Shown here one piece after another: positions 12,472-26,100 of a DNA stretch of 64,000 nucleotides. Numbering within the stretch: position 1 is the first letter of the stretch; the number at the start of each line of letters is the position of its first letter. This DNA comes from Cynocephalus volans (Eukaryota > Chordata > Mammalia > Dermoptera > Cynocephalidae), in the NCBI RefSeq assembly GCF_027409185.1, contig NC_084471.1, positions 8,771,035-8,835,034 on the forward strand. Reading direction: 5' to 3'. The notes below the pieces were generated by a model. It was not told the DNA's origin and did not search any database. It saw nothing but the letters and a program-made list of their open reading frames with translations. The translations under genes and the position numbers were made by a program.

Positions 12472-13989
12472 ACTCAAAACGTCAGTGGAAGCTGAGGGAC
12501 CCAGCATGAGTGTTTTGAGCATGCAGCAGGCCCAGCTGAATTCTCACTGGGTTTGTCCTAGGCAGAGCAAAAACCAGGTCCCTTTGAATAGATAGGACAC
12601 AAAACTTTTCTTATAGGAAATGCCCCTTACAGAAAGAATCTGACTGGGAGAACAACTGCACCAGGCAATGGGATCTAACAGTAGGTATGCCACACAGCAC
12701 CATGTGTGTCCAAACTATGGCTCTACTTGGTCCCATTCCTTTGCAGTCACAGCCTTTGGTTGTATTGGGGCAGTTTGGTGGACCAGATGAACAGGAACCC
12801 TTTGCAGGAAGAACACAATGGAATTCCACCTTCAAGAGAGTTGGGCCTGCTTCCCTTTTTAGGTAATTGGACCTTACCTCAAATCCATCTGCTACAAGTA
12901 TAACTATAATAAGAGAAGAGAAAGTCTAGTTTTTACACTTTTAGAATTCTAATCCCAGAATGTTTGCTAGATATTAATTATTCAGAGAACTATTCCAGTA
13001 TAAAAGAGTCCTTACCCATTTACCCTGTTCCCAACTCACTATCACTTTCCAGCAGACTGAAAAGCTGAATGAGGGGAACCTTATTACTGCTCTAGTTTGA
13101 TGAATCTCTCCTCTCTTCCTCTCCTTATCACTTTGCCAATGACAGTGGTTTGGAACTGAGAAAAGAAGAAACGCTTATAAGAAAAAAAATCTTGTCATTT
13201 TCTTCCAAAATCTTTAGGGAAAAGAGCCAGGTTCTGTGACCCACATTTAAGATCCAGTATGGTCTGTATTCCCTGTTTGGAACTCTTAGAAAAGACTTAC
13301 ACCTTTTTACTTTCCCTTCTTACTTCTTCCCTTCATGCCTATGCTATGCACATCCCAGCTTCCTAAACCCATGACTCTATACCAGTAGTTCTTAAGAGGA
13401 AGTAGTAGCTACTTTCTGTTTTACCATACATCTTTTTCAAGAAGATCTCCCATTCTCCGTAAACTGGACATGGAGCTCTTTTTCTTGGAATGGGAGGAAG
13501 AGTGGTCTTTGACTTGTCGTCATTGTTGGAAAGACCTTTAAAGGTCTAGCATGCTCCAGACACCTTAAGTCCATTCTAATTCTAATATCTCGTCATTCCA
13601 GAAAGTGTCTCCCAAAGTTTGTTCCACTGAATAACAGTTTTTCCAAAATATTTAGTGAATAAAATATTCTAAAGTCAAATAATTTTGAAAATAACATAAA
13701 TTTTGAAAATCTCTCCCTCTTGGAGATTTATGATGTTCATTAGTATATTCAAGGCTTTGAGAAGTCATGAAGTAAAGAAACCAGTTTTCCTGGCTTTTTC
13801 CATTATATTTGGCCCAGCAACCCCCTTTTCATATAACACCCATTAATATCCACTTGACTTCCTTAAGAAAGGCTATCCTTGATAACATAGAAACATCTGG
13901 TTTACTAATTTTTACAATGAGAATCAATCAATGATTCTAACCCGCTTTAAGGAAATCATCCAAAATTTTTAAAAAGCTCCGTACACAAA
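12472..13989. other. Unassigned flank
   Basis: No coding region, RNA gene or nameable repeat was seen in this 1.5 kb. The longest open frames are short and lack features. Confidence 0.35.
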
Positions 13990-14230
13990 GAAGTTAATCA
14001 CAAAGTTATTTGTCATAGCAAAAACCTAGAAACAACTCAAATACATTAAAATAAGGGTTGAGAAAATACGTTATGGTACAACTATGTTATAGACTATGTA
14101 GCCTCTAATGATATTAGGAGTTTTTAAAAACCTATGAAAATGTAAAATAATGTCAGGTGAAACACTGTACATATAGCATAAAAAATAAATAAAAATATTT
14201 TAAAAGAATTTTATATTCTCATAAAAAATT
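13990..14230 (+). mobile_element. Old L1 3' fragment
   Basis: The phrasing of a degenerate L1M 3' region can be read: AGCAAAAACCTAGAAACAAC, then TTATGGTACAAC. Confidence 0.5.
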
Positions 14231-14501
14231 CTCTTTTAATTTCAAAATATGCTTAGAAAAAATATTGATTTAAATGTCTTCTGGGTCCCATAATATTGTG
14301 GACATAGAGCTTCTGAAACCCTGCTGCTATATAATACCTAAAAATACTTACTATAATATTTTCAAGGCCTCACTTTTGGGTGGTTAATGAGCCTATAAGA
14401 AAATAAGGAAAGGCCAATGAAATTAGGAACGTGGCCAGAGTGGGAGAATGGTGAGCTCTGAAGTGGCTGAAAACCTTGGAATAGTTCAGAATAGTCTAGA
14501 A

Positions 14502-14662
14502 TAGTGGTTCTCAGCAGGGATGGTACTGTCGCCCAGAGGGCAATTAGGAAATAAGTGGGGCCACCATTAGAGGCCACTACTAGCATTTAATAGATGAGGG
14601 GTCAAAGATGCTAGACATCCTGAGAGGCATATGGTAGTCCCTCATAAAGGATTGTCCTACAC
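14502..14662 (+). mobile_element. MER5A-like hAT element
   Basis: It starts AGTGGTTCTCAGCAGGG, and the body has GGGGCCACC and CTAGACATCCTGAGAGGCA. This is the order of MER5A, a Charlie-derived nonautonomous element. Confidence 0.65.
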
Positions 14663-15466
14663 CCCCCCATGACTTTCAAGTGGACTCTAGCCATTGATGT
14701 TTGTGAAACACGTTTATGATCATTTGAGCCTACAGCCTAACTCTATTTTACATAATTTTAACATATGTAGAACTTTTCAGGAATTCAATCACTGTGTAAG
14801 TCAATGGAAAACTAAACTTTGTTTTATTTGGAAAATTTTCAAGGATTATTCACCATTTTGGAAAACAACATTGCCAATATCATGGTATTCATGTCAACAA
14901 TACAACATATCAGTTAGCATTTCTAGTGTTTATACCTATGGTGAATCGACATATATTGGGGTGAGCACTTGGCTTCTAGTGTGGTAAAATTTGAGCATTT
15001 ATATATTAAATACTTAAAATTTTACTATAAACTACTTTTATTTGCTCTTTACATCACATTTATGGTATTATATTGATTTTGGCCAAAATGGTGTGGAATC
15101 ATGTGCAATTGTCTACAAATTTCACTGAAGTGAAGTAAAGGAGACATTACAAAATATTTGTTATAAATATACGAATATAAATGTTTGTTATTTCAGTCTG
15201 ATGAGATTGAAAATCACATTAATACATACTCCCTATAACTTGCTTTTCTCATTTAACAAAAAGTCTTAAAAATTTTGCATATGTAGCATGGGTTTACCAT
15301 AGTTTATTAAAGGACATATAGGTTATTTTTAATTTTGCACTGTTAAAAAATGAATGTAATGGAATCCTCCCATATGCATGTTCGTGCATATATGTGCAAG
15401 TATTTCTCAGGGGTAGATATTGACATGTTAAATTGCTATATCAAGAGCTTTAATATTCATAAATCT

Positions 15467-15838
15467 GTTTTTTTGTTTTTTTGGGTTTTTTTGGAAAGTG
15501 AAAACAGGTTCAATGTAACAGATACGAATACAGACTTCACAGAGAAAGTACAGCCTAGCTCCAGAGACTGTGCAGGGCCCACACCAAGTTTACAAAAGTA
15601 AGAAATATACATTCACAGACAAAGTACAGGCTGGCTCTAGAGTGAGCAGAGCCTGCTAAAGACAAGTTTGATACAAAAAGAAATACACACCTCAAGGGAA
15701 GTATGGACTGGCCCCAAGAGAGAGAACAACAGTCCTGCCTTCTACCAGGATTCCACTTCTCTAGTTTTGCTATCTAATACATATTCATGATATCTAATGA
15801 ATATTCAACTAAGGGGGGTAGTTCCCAGTTATGTAACC
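15467..15838 (-). mobile_element. Unidentified retroposon with about 76-bp internal repeats
   Basis: The 372-bp element is flanked by a perfect 17-bp duplication, TTAATATTCATAAATCT, at 15450-15466 and 15839-15855. Its plus-strand left edge is a T-rich run (15467-15492), which is an A-rich tail in minus orientation. Duplication and tail together show L1-type target-primed insertion. Inside, a unit of about 76 bp occurs three times, marked on the plus strand by CACAGAGAAAGTACAGCCTA (15536), CACAGACAAAGTACAGGCTG (15613) and a weaker copy near 15690. I recognise no tRNA, 7SL or 5S head. Confidence 0.65.
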
Positions 15839-16140
15839 TTAATATTCATAAATCTTTGGAGATAAAAATGGCTTCTCATTCCAAGTAGCAATTCCCTAAA
15901 ACTAGTCAAGTTGAACATCTTTTCAAATGTTTCTTGGCCATCCTATTGCCTTGGTTCACTGGCAATTCATATCTTTTGTTAATTTCTATTCCTTTGGGTT
16001 GTTTTGTAGTTCTTTATACATTCTGACTATAAATTATTTTTGTTTAATATATATGCTGAAAATCACTTCCTCCTGTCTGTTGCCTATCTTTTAACTTTTG
16101 TCATACAGAAGCTTTAAATTTTGATATAGTCATATTTTCC

Positions 16141-16146
16141 TTTATT
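16141..16146 (-). terminator. Candidate WBP2NL polyadenylation signal
   Basis: Plus-strand TTTATT gives minus-strand AATAAA about 660 nt past the WBP2NL stop, inside an old minus-strand L1. An ATTAAA variant lies much closer, at 16766-16771. Either could serve; sequence alone does not decide. Confidence 0.25.
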
Positions 16147-16395
16147 GCTGCATGTTTTTGTTTTCAAAGAAGGCTTTCTCTCTCTCTAGACATCATTGCC
16201 AGTGGCTTCATAATACTTGCATTGTACAGATGTACAATTACTTATAAAATTCTTTCTCACTATTGGAAATCTAAGTTGTTCTATCCTTTCACTAATATAA
16301 ATAATGTTTTGAAAAATAACTAAGTGTTCAAAGTGATATTTTTTAGCAAATACCTTAGTGTCTGGCAAACAGAGCATAATAAATGTTTCTTTTTC

Positions 16396-16483
16396 TTCTT
16401 TTTTTTTTTGGTAACTGGAGGGTACCGGGATCCAAACCCTTGACCTTGGTGTTCTAACTAACTGAGCTAATTGGCCAGCCCTG
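16396..16483 (-). mobile_element. tRNA-Ile-derived SINE monomer
   Basis: On the minus strand it reads GGGCTGGCCAATTAGCTCAG, then an A-box/B-box pair and an A-rich tail. The flanks TAAATGTTTCTT (16380-16391) and TAAATGTCTCTT (16484-16495) form a 12-bp target duplication with one mismatch. Confidence 0.85.
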
Positions 16484-16806
16484 TAAATGTCTCTTGAATG
16501 GGAATAGGAAGAAAGACAGGAAGCTTTTTCCACACTCACATTCAAAGTATGTTTAAAAATGCAGCCCAATGTCAACCAGGTTATTGAGGAATTGGCCCTA
16601 CAATGCTACTTCCCCTTAGCCAAGTTAATCAAGAATTGACTCTGCTTCAAAAATCTAGCATGGAAGTAAAGCTTCACCTTCCCTGTAAGATTGCTTCCAT
16701 GGGGTGGGATAACTACCTGGGACTGGCCCATGATCACGTACTTCAGTCCTCCTCCTTAACCTGACTTTAATTTTAGGCTGCCACTTTGCTTGGTGAATCC
16801 TCAAGT

Positions 16807-17195
16807 TTACATCTTAGAAGGTGGGGAATGAGCCTGAGTAGATGAGGCAGAGGGAAGAGAAGCATCATATTCAGGAGTCTGGGCTGCCACAGTGCTGTGA
16901 GGCTCCACTCCAGATCCAGCAGCAGGGAGCTCGTTTCTGGCAGGCAGGGCTCCATATCCAGTGGAAGGGGCTTGGTATCCAGGAGGCGGGGTTCCATGTC
17001 CTGGAGGCAGAGCTCCATATTCAGGGGGTGGGGCTCCGTAGCCAGCAGGCGGGGCTGCATACCCAGGAGGCGGGGCTCCATATCCGGGGGGTGGGGCTCC
17101 ATATCCAGGAGGTAGGGTGCCATATCCTGGAGGTTGGGCTCCATATCCCGCAGGGAGGGCTCCGTATGCAACAGGTGGGGATCCATAGACAATAA
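16807..17195 (-). CDS. WBP2NL: WBP2NL terminal coding exon 6 with heptad repeat array
   Basis: The exon is 389 nt. Its acceptor, ATTCCCAG, follows a pyrimidine-rich tract at about 17198-17225. It completes Val172 and encodes residues 173-300 plus a TAA stop at 16807-16809. Residues 173-256 are twelve 7-residue units, most often PGYGAPP, which appear in DNA as a 21-bp degenerate minisatellite. Six unit junctions make PPxY. The others are altered, for example VAY, AGY, PGH and TGY. The tail, with [13 protein letters not shown], matches the human tail in type and ends QAHSPPSKM. Because 21 is a multiple of 3, other frames on both strands also stay open across the array. Those are shadows. Confidence 0.95.
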
Positions 17196-20100
17196 CTGGG
17201 AATTATAATGAGGAGGGAAAAAATTGAGATACCCTGCAGACAAGAAATATGTGAGAAGGAAGAAGAACATAAAAAATAATTCTGAAGCAAACTGACACAG
17301 GAACAGAATTCAGGCAGAATAACGCTAAAAGCGATTTCCTCTAGCCACTACCAGTTGAAGGCTTCATCATTTCCTGTTGTGGAGGCATTCAAATTAACAT
17401 GAAAACAACCCTATAGTTAGACCAGTACATCACTTATAGTTGTGCACATATACATATTTTATTTAATAAAGTTTGTTTTGTCTATAGAAAAAGTAATACA
17501 TGCTCAATGAGGAATATGTATTTGGAAAATAGAGACTAGATGAATAAAGAAAAAGTCATCTATAATTCTATCACCAAAGACAAACAAACACTTAATATTT
17601 TTGTGCATTTCTTCATAGAATTTCTGTGAATATTTTTTATGCAGTCATGATCATATCAACCATATACTTTTTAATCTGGTTCTTTTAATTAATATTATAA
17701 GAAATCTCTTTATATTATTAGTTTACTTCATAAATTAAAAGCTAGGTAATATTTTATCATATGGATAGATGTTACTTAATGCTCCTATTGCTGGAGAGCA
17801 TGTGGTTTCCAACTTTCCGATTAATACTACAATAAACTTGTGTTTTATTTATTTCCTTGGGCTACATTCTCCCAAGTCACTTAACTGGGAGGGTAAAGTT
17901 ATTTTACTATAATCCATATTTATGTTTAAGCTAACTGCTTAGAACACTATACAGCAGGTGGTAAAGAAACAGCATTTGATTCATTCTGCATTGTGGGTAC
18001 AGGTCTTCCCAATGAATGCATTTGGTTTGTCTCTACAAAGTTCTTTTAAAAACAAATCCTTTAAGTATTCTAAACCAGATGATTCAGCTAACAATTTCAA
18101 TGAAGACCCTGGTGTATTCAAAGCTCCAGACAGAATGATGCCTGAAAAAAGTGTGCCCTTGGTACAAAACCCTTTCACACCTGCCTCCAGTTAACAAGCC
18201 ACATGAATATAAGGGCATAAATATAGGGACATCTCCCATTTAAAATGCCCAGGGTGGGGACATGTTAAGAGCTTGGAAGTCATCACTTCTATCCTCACAA
18301 GAAGAAAAAAGCTGAACAATCTGAAATTAAAGACTTTTCTTAGATTCACTAAAGATTTGAGTTTACAAAGCAAACCACCACTCCAAATATGGAGAGACAA
18401 ATTAATATGGAGAATCACAGTACATATCACTTTACCTGGAACAGCAGCCAGTGACTTGACTTCAGTACAATAACAATGGATTACAACTGAGAGAAGAGCA
18501 AGACACATACTTTATTTAAGGATTTCTTAGGAAAAACCAAAGGCAACAGAAGAGAGGGGAAAAAAGGAAACTAGAAGACAATGGAGTCTCTGATACCTAC
18601 ATCTATAGCAAACATTAAACACAGCCTGAATCCTAGCCAGATCAATACAAAACCTCACACTAAAAGCCTAATTACCCCAATTTCTTTTTTTTTTACCCCA
18701 ATTTCTATAACTCAAAATTTCTATATACATCAATCTCTATATACATCAATTTCTATATACATCATGTCCAGCTTTCAACAAAAAACGACAAGGCATGCTA
18801 AATGGCAAGAAAAATCACAGCCTAAGGAGACAAAGCAAGCATTGGAACCAGACTCAGATATGACACAGATTTTGGAATTATCAGATTAGGAACTTAAAGT
18901 ACCTATGATTAGTATGTTAAGAGCTCTAAAGCAAAAAGTAGATAACACACAACAACAGAGGGATAGTATAAGCAAAGAGATGGAAACTCAAAGAAAGAAT
19001 CGGAAGGAAATTCTAGAAATTAAAAACACTGGGTCAGCCCCGTGGCTCACTCGGGAGAGTGTGGCGCTGTTAGCGCCAAGGCCATAGGTTCTGATCCTAT
19101 ATAGGGATGGCCAGTGCGCTCACTGGCTGAGTGTGGTGTGGACAACACTGAGCCAAGGGTTGAAATCCCCTTACTGGTCAAAAAAAAAAAAAAGAAAGAA
19201 ATTAAAAACACTGTAACAGAGATGAAGAATTAATTAAGGTTTAATGGTATTATGGTCTGAATGTTTTTGTCCCCCCAAAATTCATATCTTGAAACCTAAT
19301 CCCTAATGTGATGGTGGTAAGAGGTGGGGCCTTTGGGAGATGATTAGGTCATGAGGACTCCTCCCTCATGAATGATATCCAAGTCCTTATGAAAAAGGCA
19401 TGAGGAGCTTGTTCACTTCTTCCGCCCTATAAGGATGCAATGAGAAGGTGCCATCTATGAAGAACATACCCTCACCAGATACCACATCTGCTGGTGCCTT
19501 GATCTTGGTCTTCCTAGCCTCCAGAACTGTGAGCAATAAATTTTTGTTGTTTATAAATTGCCCAGTCTATGGTATTTTGTTACAGAAGTCCAAAAGGACA
19601 AAGACAGGTGAGCTCATCAGTAGACTGGACCTGGGTGAGAAAAAATAAGCGAGCTTGAAGTATGCCAATAGAAACTTCCCAAATAGAAATGCAAAGAGAA
19701 AAAAAGAATTTTTAAAAAGGAACAGAATATCCAAGAACTGTAAGACAATTACAAAAGGTGTAAATACATGTAATGGGAAAACCAAAAGGAAAAGAAAAAG
19801 ATAAAGTAGCAAAAGAAGTATCTGAAGTAAGAATAAATAAGAATTTCCCAAAATTAGTGGCAGACCTGAAACCGCAGGTTCAGGAAGTTCAGAGAATACA
19901 AATCAGATAAATGCCAAAATATCTATACCTGGGCATATCATATTCAAACTACAGAAAACCAAAGATGAAGAGAACATGTTGAAAGATGCCCAAGGAAAAA
20001 ATACACCTTACTTACAGAGGAACAAGATATAAGTTACTACGGGCCTCATGTCAGAAACCATGTAAGAAAGAAGAGAATAGAGTGAAAATTTTAAAACACT

Positions 20101-23100
20101 GAAAGAAAAAAAACACCAACCTAGAATTTTGTATACAGCAAAATTACTCTTTAAACTGAGAAACAGACATTTTCAGAAAAAAACTGAAGGAATTTGTTAC
20201 CAGTAGAGTTCCTTTGCAAGAAATGTTAAAAAATAAAAATAAAGGGCTGGCCTGTGCCTCACTCAGGAGAGTGTGGTACTGGTAACACCAAGGCCACAGG
20301 TTCAGATCCTATATAGGGATGGCCGGTTGGCTCACTGGCTGACCATTGTGCTGTCAACACGAAGCCAAGGGTTGAGATCCCCTTACTGGTCATCTTTAAA
20401 AATAAAAAATTAAATAAATAAATAAAGTAAAAATAAAAGTTCTTTGGAAACAAGAAAAATAATGTATATCAAAAACTTGGCTCTACATAAAGAAAGGAAG
20501 AGCATCAGAGAAGATGAAAGAAAATCTTTTATTTTTTAAATTCTTAATAGATTTGTCAGGTAACTAATTTTTCAAAGTAATAACAGCAACAGTGTACAGG
20601 GTGATTATACCATATGGATAAGTAAAATGAATGACAGCAATGTTGTAAGGCATATGATGGATAATTTGTAAATACTCTGTTATAATGCATCTGCCTACCC
20701 ATAAAACAGTATTATGCTATTTGAAACTAGACTTAGTTTAATTGTAAATGTATATTGCAAGTACTAAGCTAATCACTAAAAATCCTTCTACAGAAGTATA
20801 GTTGATATTATTAGAGAGAAGAGAAAATGAAATTATATAAAATGCTCAATCAGAACCAGAGAGGGCAAGGGGAAAGATAAAAGAAAAAAAGAAAAAGAGG
20901 CAAAGGTAAAAGAACATGTGTAATAAATAGGAAACAGTTACAAACATGGTAGGTATTAATCCAACTATATCAATAATCACTGTAAATGTGAATGGTCTAA
21001 GTTTAAAGACAGAGACTGTTGCAGTGAATTAGAAAAAAAAGATCCAAATATATGTTGTCTACAAAAATTCCAATATAAGTACAAAGACACAGATAGATTA
21101 AAAGTAAAGGGATGGAGAAAAATATACCATGCTAACACTAATCAAAAGAAATCTGGAATAGCTATAGTCTCAGAAAAAACAGACTTCAGAACAAGGAAGA
21201 TTATTAAGGATCAAAAAGGCATTACATATGATAAAAGGGCGAATTCTTCAAGAACACATAACAGTCCCTAATGTGTATTCACCTAGAAACAGAACATCAA
21301 AATACATGTGGCAAAAACCGAAAAAACTGCAAGGAAAAAGAGATGAATCTATTATTATAGTTGGAGACTTCAACACTCCTCTATCAGTAATTGACACATC
21401 CAGCAGGCAAAAAATCAGTAAGGACAGAGTTGATCTAAACCATACTATCAGTCAACTTGATCTGACTGATATGTTTAAAACACTCTGCCGAACAACAGCA
21501 GAATCCACATTCTTCTCAAGTTTGCATAGAGCATTCACCAAGACAGACCTCATTCTGGGCCATAAAAAACACATTAACAAATTTGAAAGAATAAAAATTA
21601 TTAGATATGCTCTCAGACCACAATAGAATTAGACTAGAAAACAATAACAGAAATATGGCTGGAAAATTCCAAAATACTTGGACATTAAACAAGACACTTC
21701 TAGATAACACATGGATCAAAGAAGAACTCACAAGAGAATTTTTAAGATATTTTGAACTAAATAAAAATAAAAATACAGCTCCTTAAAGTTTGTGGGATGC
21801 AATGAAATCAGTGCTTAAAGGGAAATTTTTAGCATATATTAGAAAAGAATAAAGATCTAAAATCAATATTCTAAGCTTCCACGTTAGGAAAATAGAGAAA
21901 GAAGAGCAATGTGAGCCTAAAGCAAGCAGAAGAAAATAAATAATAGAATTACAACAGAAATCAATGAAATTGAAAATAGTAAATCAAGAGAAAATATCAG
22001 TAAACTCAAAAGGTGTTTCTTTGAAAAGATAAAATAATATATATAAACTTCTATTCTACCCATGCTAAACAAAAAAATAGAGATGGTACAAATTACTAAC
22101 ATCAAATGAAAGAGGGATCATCCCTACTAACCACATGGACATTAAAAAGATAATAAAGGATTTTTTCATTTGGATAATAAAGGATTATTATCAAAATCCT
22201 ATGCCTACAAATTTCATAACTTAGGTAAAATGGACCACACCTTGAAAGATCCAAACTACTAAAACTCACACAAAGAGAATTAGATATTCTCAATAGCCCT
22301 ATGTTTATTAAATAAATCTAATCAATAATTAATAAGCTTTCTAAAAATAAAGCACCGGGCCTAGATGGGTTCACTGATGAATTCTACCAACTATTTAAAG
22401 AAGAAATGATACCAATTACCTACAAACTCTTCCAGAAAATAGAAACAGAGGGAATGCCTCCTAACTCATTCTCTGAGTCCAAAAATACTCTGAAACCAGA
22501 TAAAGACATTACAAGAAAGGAAAACTTCAGACCAATATCTTTCATGAACATAGATGTAGTTTCAAAACAAAATATTAGCAAATCAAATCCAGTTACATAT
22601 AAAAAGAATTGTATACAACAACCAAGTTTGATTTATTCCAGGTGTGCAAAACTGGCTCAACATTTGAAAATTAATGTAATCCATCACATCAACAAGCTAG
22701 AGAAGAAAACTCATATGATCATATCAATAGATACAGAAAAAGCGTTTGACAAAATCCAACACCCAGACTTGATTTTAAAAAACAAACATCTCTCAGCAGT
22801 TTGGAAGAGAGGGAAACTTTCTCCCCTTGGTAAAGATTATCTATTAAAAACCTACAGCTAATATCATTCTTAATGGTATTAAGAAATGATATTAAGAGAA
22901 ATTAGATGCTTTCCCCCTAAAGTTTGGGAACAAGGCTAGGATATCCCCTCTCACCACTCTTATTCAACATTGTACTGAAAGTCCTAGCTAATGCAATAAG
23001 ATGAGAAAAGAAAAGAAAAGGTATACAAATTGGGAAGGAGAAAATAAAATTTTGCTCACAGAAGACATAATTGTCTATGTACAAAATTCCAAAGAATTGG

Positions 23101-26100
23101 CAACAACAACAAAAAAAAATCCACCTGAAACTAATAAGCAATGATAAGAATGTTGCAGGATAAAAGGTAAATATACAAAAGCCCATTGTTTTCTTTTATT
23201 ATAGCAATTGGAATTGAAATAAAATACACAATACTATTTACAGTAAAACAAAAAATGAAACGCCATGCATAAATCTTATCAAATATGTACAGGATCTCTA
23301 TGAGTAAAATTACAAAACTGTGATGAAAGAAGTAAAGAAGTTTTAAACAATCGGAGAGATATTCCATGTACATGGACAGAAAGACTCTATGTCTTCAAGA
23401 TATCAATTCTTCCCAGCTTGCTCTATTGATTCAATGCAATCTCAATCAAAATCCCAGCAAGTTATTTTGTGGATATCAACTAACTAATTCTAAAGTTTAT
23501 ATGAAAAGGAAAAAGCCCCAGAATAGTCAACACAATATTGAAGAGCAGCAAAGTCAGAGGACTGACTATAACTGACTCCAACACTTGTGATAAAGCTATG
23601 GTAATCAAGACAAGGTGGTATTAGCCAAAGAACACACAAGTGGATCAATGGAAGAGAATAGAGAGCCTGGAAATACTCATAGACCACGTGGATACAGTCA
23701 ACTGATCTTTGACAAAGGAACAAAGGCAACTCAATAGAGAAAGGATAGTTTTTCAACAAATGGTGCTGGAATAACTAGATATCCACATGTAAAAAAAAAA
23801 AAATGAGTCTAAACACAGACCTTACACCTTTCACAAAATTTAACTCAAAATTCATCATAGGCTGGCCAATTATCTCTATTGGCTACAGCATGGTGTTGTA
23901 ACACAAGGTCAAGGGTTTGGATCCTGTACTGGCCAGTTGCCTAAAAAAGAGAGAAAGAAACAAAGAAAATTGGTCATAGACCTACTATAAAATGCAAAGC
24001 TATAAAACTTGTAGGTGATAAGGTAGGAGAAAATGTAGGTGACCTTGGGTTTGGCAATGAGCTTTTAGATATAACACCAAAAGCATGATCCATGAAAGGA
24101 AAAATTGATAAGTTGGAGATTGGACTTCATTAAAATGAAAAAGCTTCTGCTCTGTGAAAGACACTGTTAAGAGAATGAAAACACAAGCCACAGAGTGGGA
24201 GAAAATTGTTGCAAAATCACTGTGTGGTAAAGAACTTGTATCCAAAATAAACAAAGAACTCTTACAACTGAATAATAAGAAAAATGACCAATTAAGAAAT
24301 AAACAAAAGAAGTTCAAGGGTTTGGATCCTTGTACCACCAGCCACCAAAAAAAAAAAAAAGACAGAAGCTCTAAAGAGACACCTCACCTAAGAAAATATA
24401 GAGAAGAAAAATAAACATATTAAAGTATGCTCAACATCATATGTCATTAGGGAATTGCAAATTAAAACAACAATGAGATACCACTAAAATCCAAAACACT
24501 GACAACACCAAATTCTGGCAAGGATGTGGAGCAACAGCAACTCTTATTTATTGCTGGCAGGAATGCAAAATGGTACAGCCACTTGGAAGACAGTTTGGTA
24601 GTTTCTTAGAAAACTAAATACACTCTTACCACATGACCCAGCTATCCTGCTCCTTGGTATTTACCCAAATGCTGAAAATTTACATCCACCAAAAAACCTA
24701 CAAAAGAATGTTTAAAGCAGCTTTATTCATAATAGCCAAAAACTTGGAGCAACTGAGATGTCCTTCAATAAGTGACTAGGTAAACAAACTGTATTACATC
24801 CTTGTAGTGGAATGTTATTCAATGATAAAAAGAAATGAACTATTAAGCCACAAAAAGGCATGAAAGAACCTTAAATACATATCGCTAAGTGAAAAAAGCC
24901 AGTCTGAAAAGGCTACATACAACATGATTCCAGCTATATGACATTCTGGAAAAGGCAAAGCTCTAGAGACCATAAAAAGATAGTGGTTGCCAGAGCTTCA
25001 AGGAGGAAGAACATAAGATAAATATGTCGGGCACAGGGGATTTTTAGGACAGTAAAACTATTCTACATAATACTGTAATGTTGGACACATGACATTTTGC
25101 ACTTGTCAAAGCCTATGGAACTGTACAACATGAAGAAGTAACCTTAATGTAAACTATGGATGTTAGTTAATAATAATGTAGTAATACTGATTCATTAGTA
25201 GTAACAAATGTATCAAACTAATGCAAGACATTAAAATACAAGAACCTCTGTGTGCATGTGTATATGTGTAGTAATATGGGAACTCTATACTATTTGTTCA
25301 GTTTTTATGTAAATTTAAAACTATTCTCAAAAATAAAACTAATTTTTTTAAAACCCCAAAGCTTTAGACCACACAATTTTGTGTACTGCTTGCCCATGTC
25401 AAGGCATACTGAGCTTTCTCAGAAGTTCTCAAATTTTCCTGATTACAATCTACCAAGGTGCAACAAAAGAGCATGTAGACTCTTCCTAAACTCTAAGAGA
25501 GAAAACCTCTTAATCTACACAATAAAATACCATCGTACAAGCCTATTTAGGAAATATTTTTTGTATATATGGTTAGCAATATGTGCATCTGGTTCATGTT
25601 TGAATCATAATGCAAATGTGCCTTAAAAAGTCTAATTTTAGAAAATGATTGATGCATATATACATCATTACACACTGTGGGGTAAACTAAATTGATAATG
25701 AGAAAAAATAATAATACATAATGACAAATCAAGATTGGTTTTTTAATTATAAGTTTCAGGGAACAAGCTGTTTTTACAAAATGAGAATGACCATTTGATG
25801 TGAAAATACATGACAGTTATGCAATTCAGTCAGACTTCATAGAAAAATACTGAATTAGAGTATATAATAAAATCCTAGCAACCTTCTGCTTCTGAGAAGA
25901 TGCAGCACACATACTTTTCCCTATTTTTCCCACTAGAAACAACTAAAAACCCTGGACGTTATATATAAAACAAACATAAGACTCTGAAAGGTGAAGAGAT
26001 GTTAAAGGACTGGGAAAGTGGCAGCCTAGCAACAAAGACAACATTTAGACAATAACCATTCTACTACATTCAACACCACAGGAAAAACTGTGGCCAAGTA

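Larger units (their letters stand above)
15000..16195 (-). mobile_element. Old L1 (minus), interrupted
   Basis: Both halves, 15000-15466 and 15839-16195, read as antisense L1ME/L1MC 3' sequence, with phrases such as TTCTTGGCCATCCTATTGCC and a run to TGTCATACAGAAGCTTTAA. They are separated by the retroposed element at 15467-15838. Confidence 0.65.
18540..25345 (+). mobile_element. LINE-1 (plus) in WBP2NL intron 5
   Basis: ORF1 and ORF2 relics run in order. Remnant reverse-transcriptase text can be read near 21228-21626 (including GDFNTPLS) and 22406-22861 ([12 protein letters not shown]). The 3' UTR ends at about 25345. It is antisense to WBP2NL. Insertions are SINE dimers at 19031 and 20243, an LTR at 19249 and SINE monomers at 23862 and 24312. 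Confidence 0.8.

Noticed and set aside
1-16806. Search for NAGA or another neighbour gene downstream of WBP2NL
   Set aside because: No exon-like conserved coding text was found. The region is repeats and unassigned flank.
16842-17195. A 117-codon plus-strand open frame opposite the WBP2NL terminal exon
   Set aside because: It is a shadow of the 21-bp repeat. It has no known family and no independent gene signal.
22406-22861. A 151-codon plus-strand frame with reverse-transcriptase-like text
   Set aside because: It is part of a degenerate plus-strand L1. Flanking frames are disrupted.
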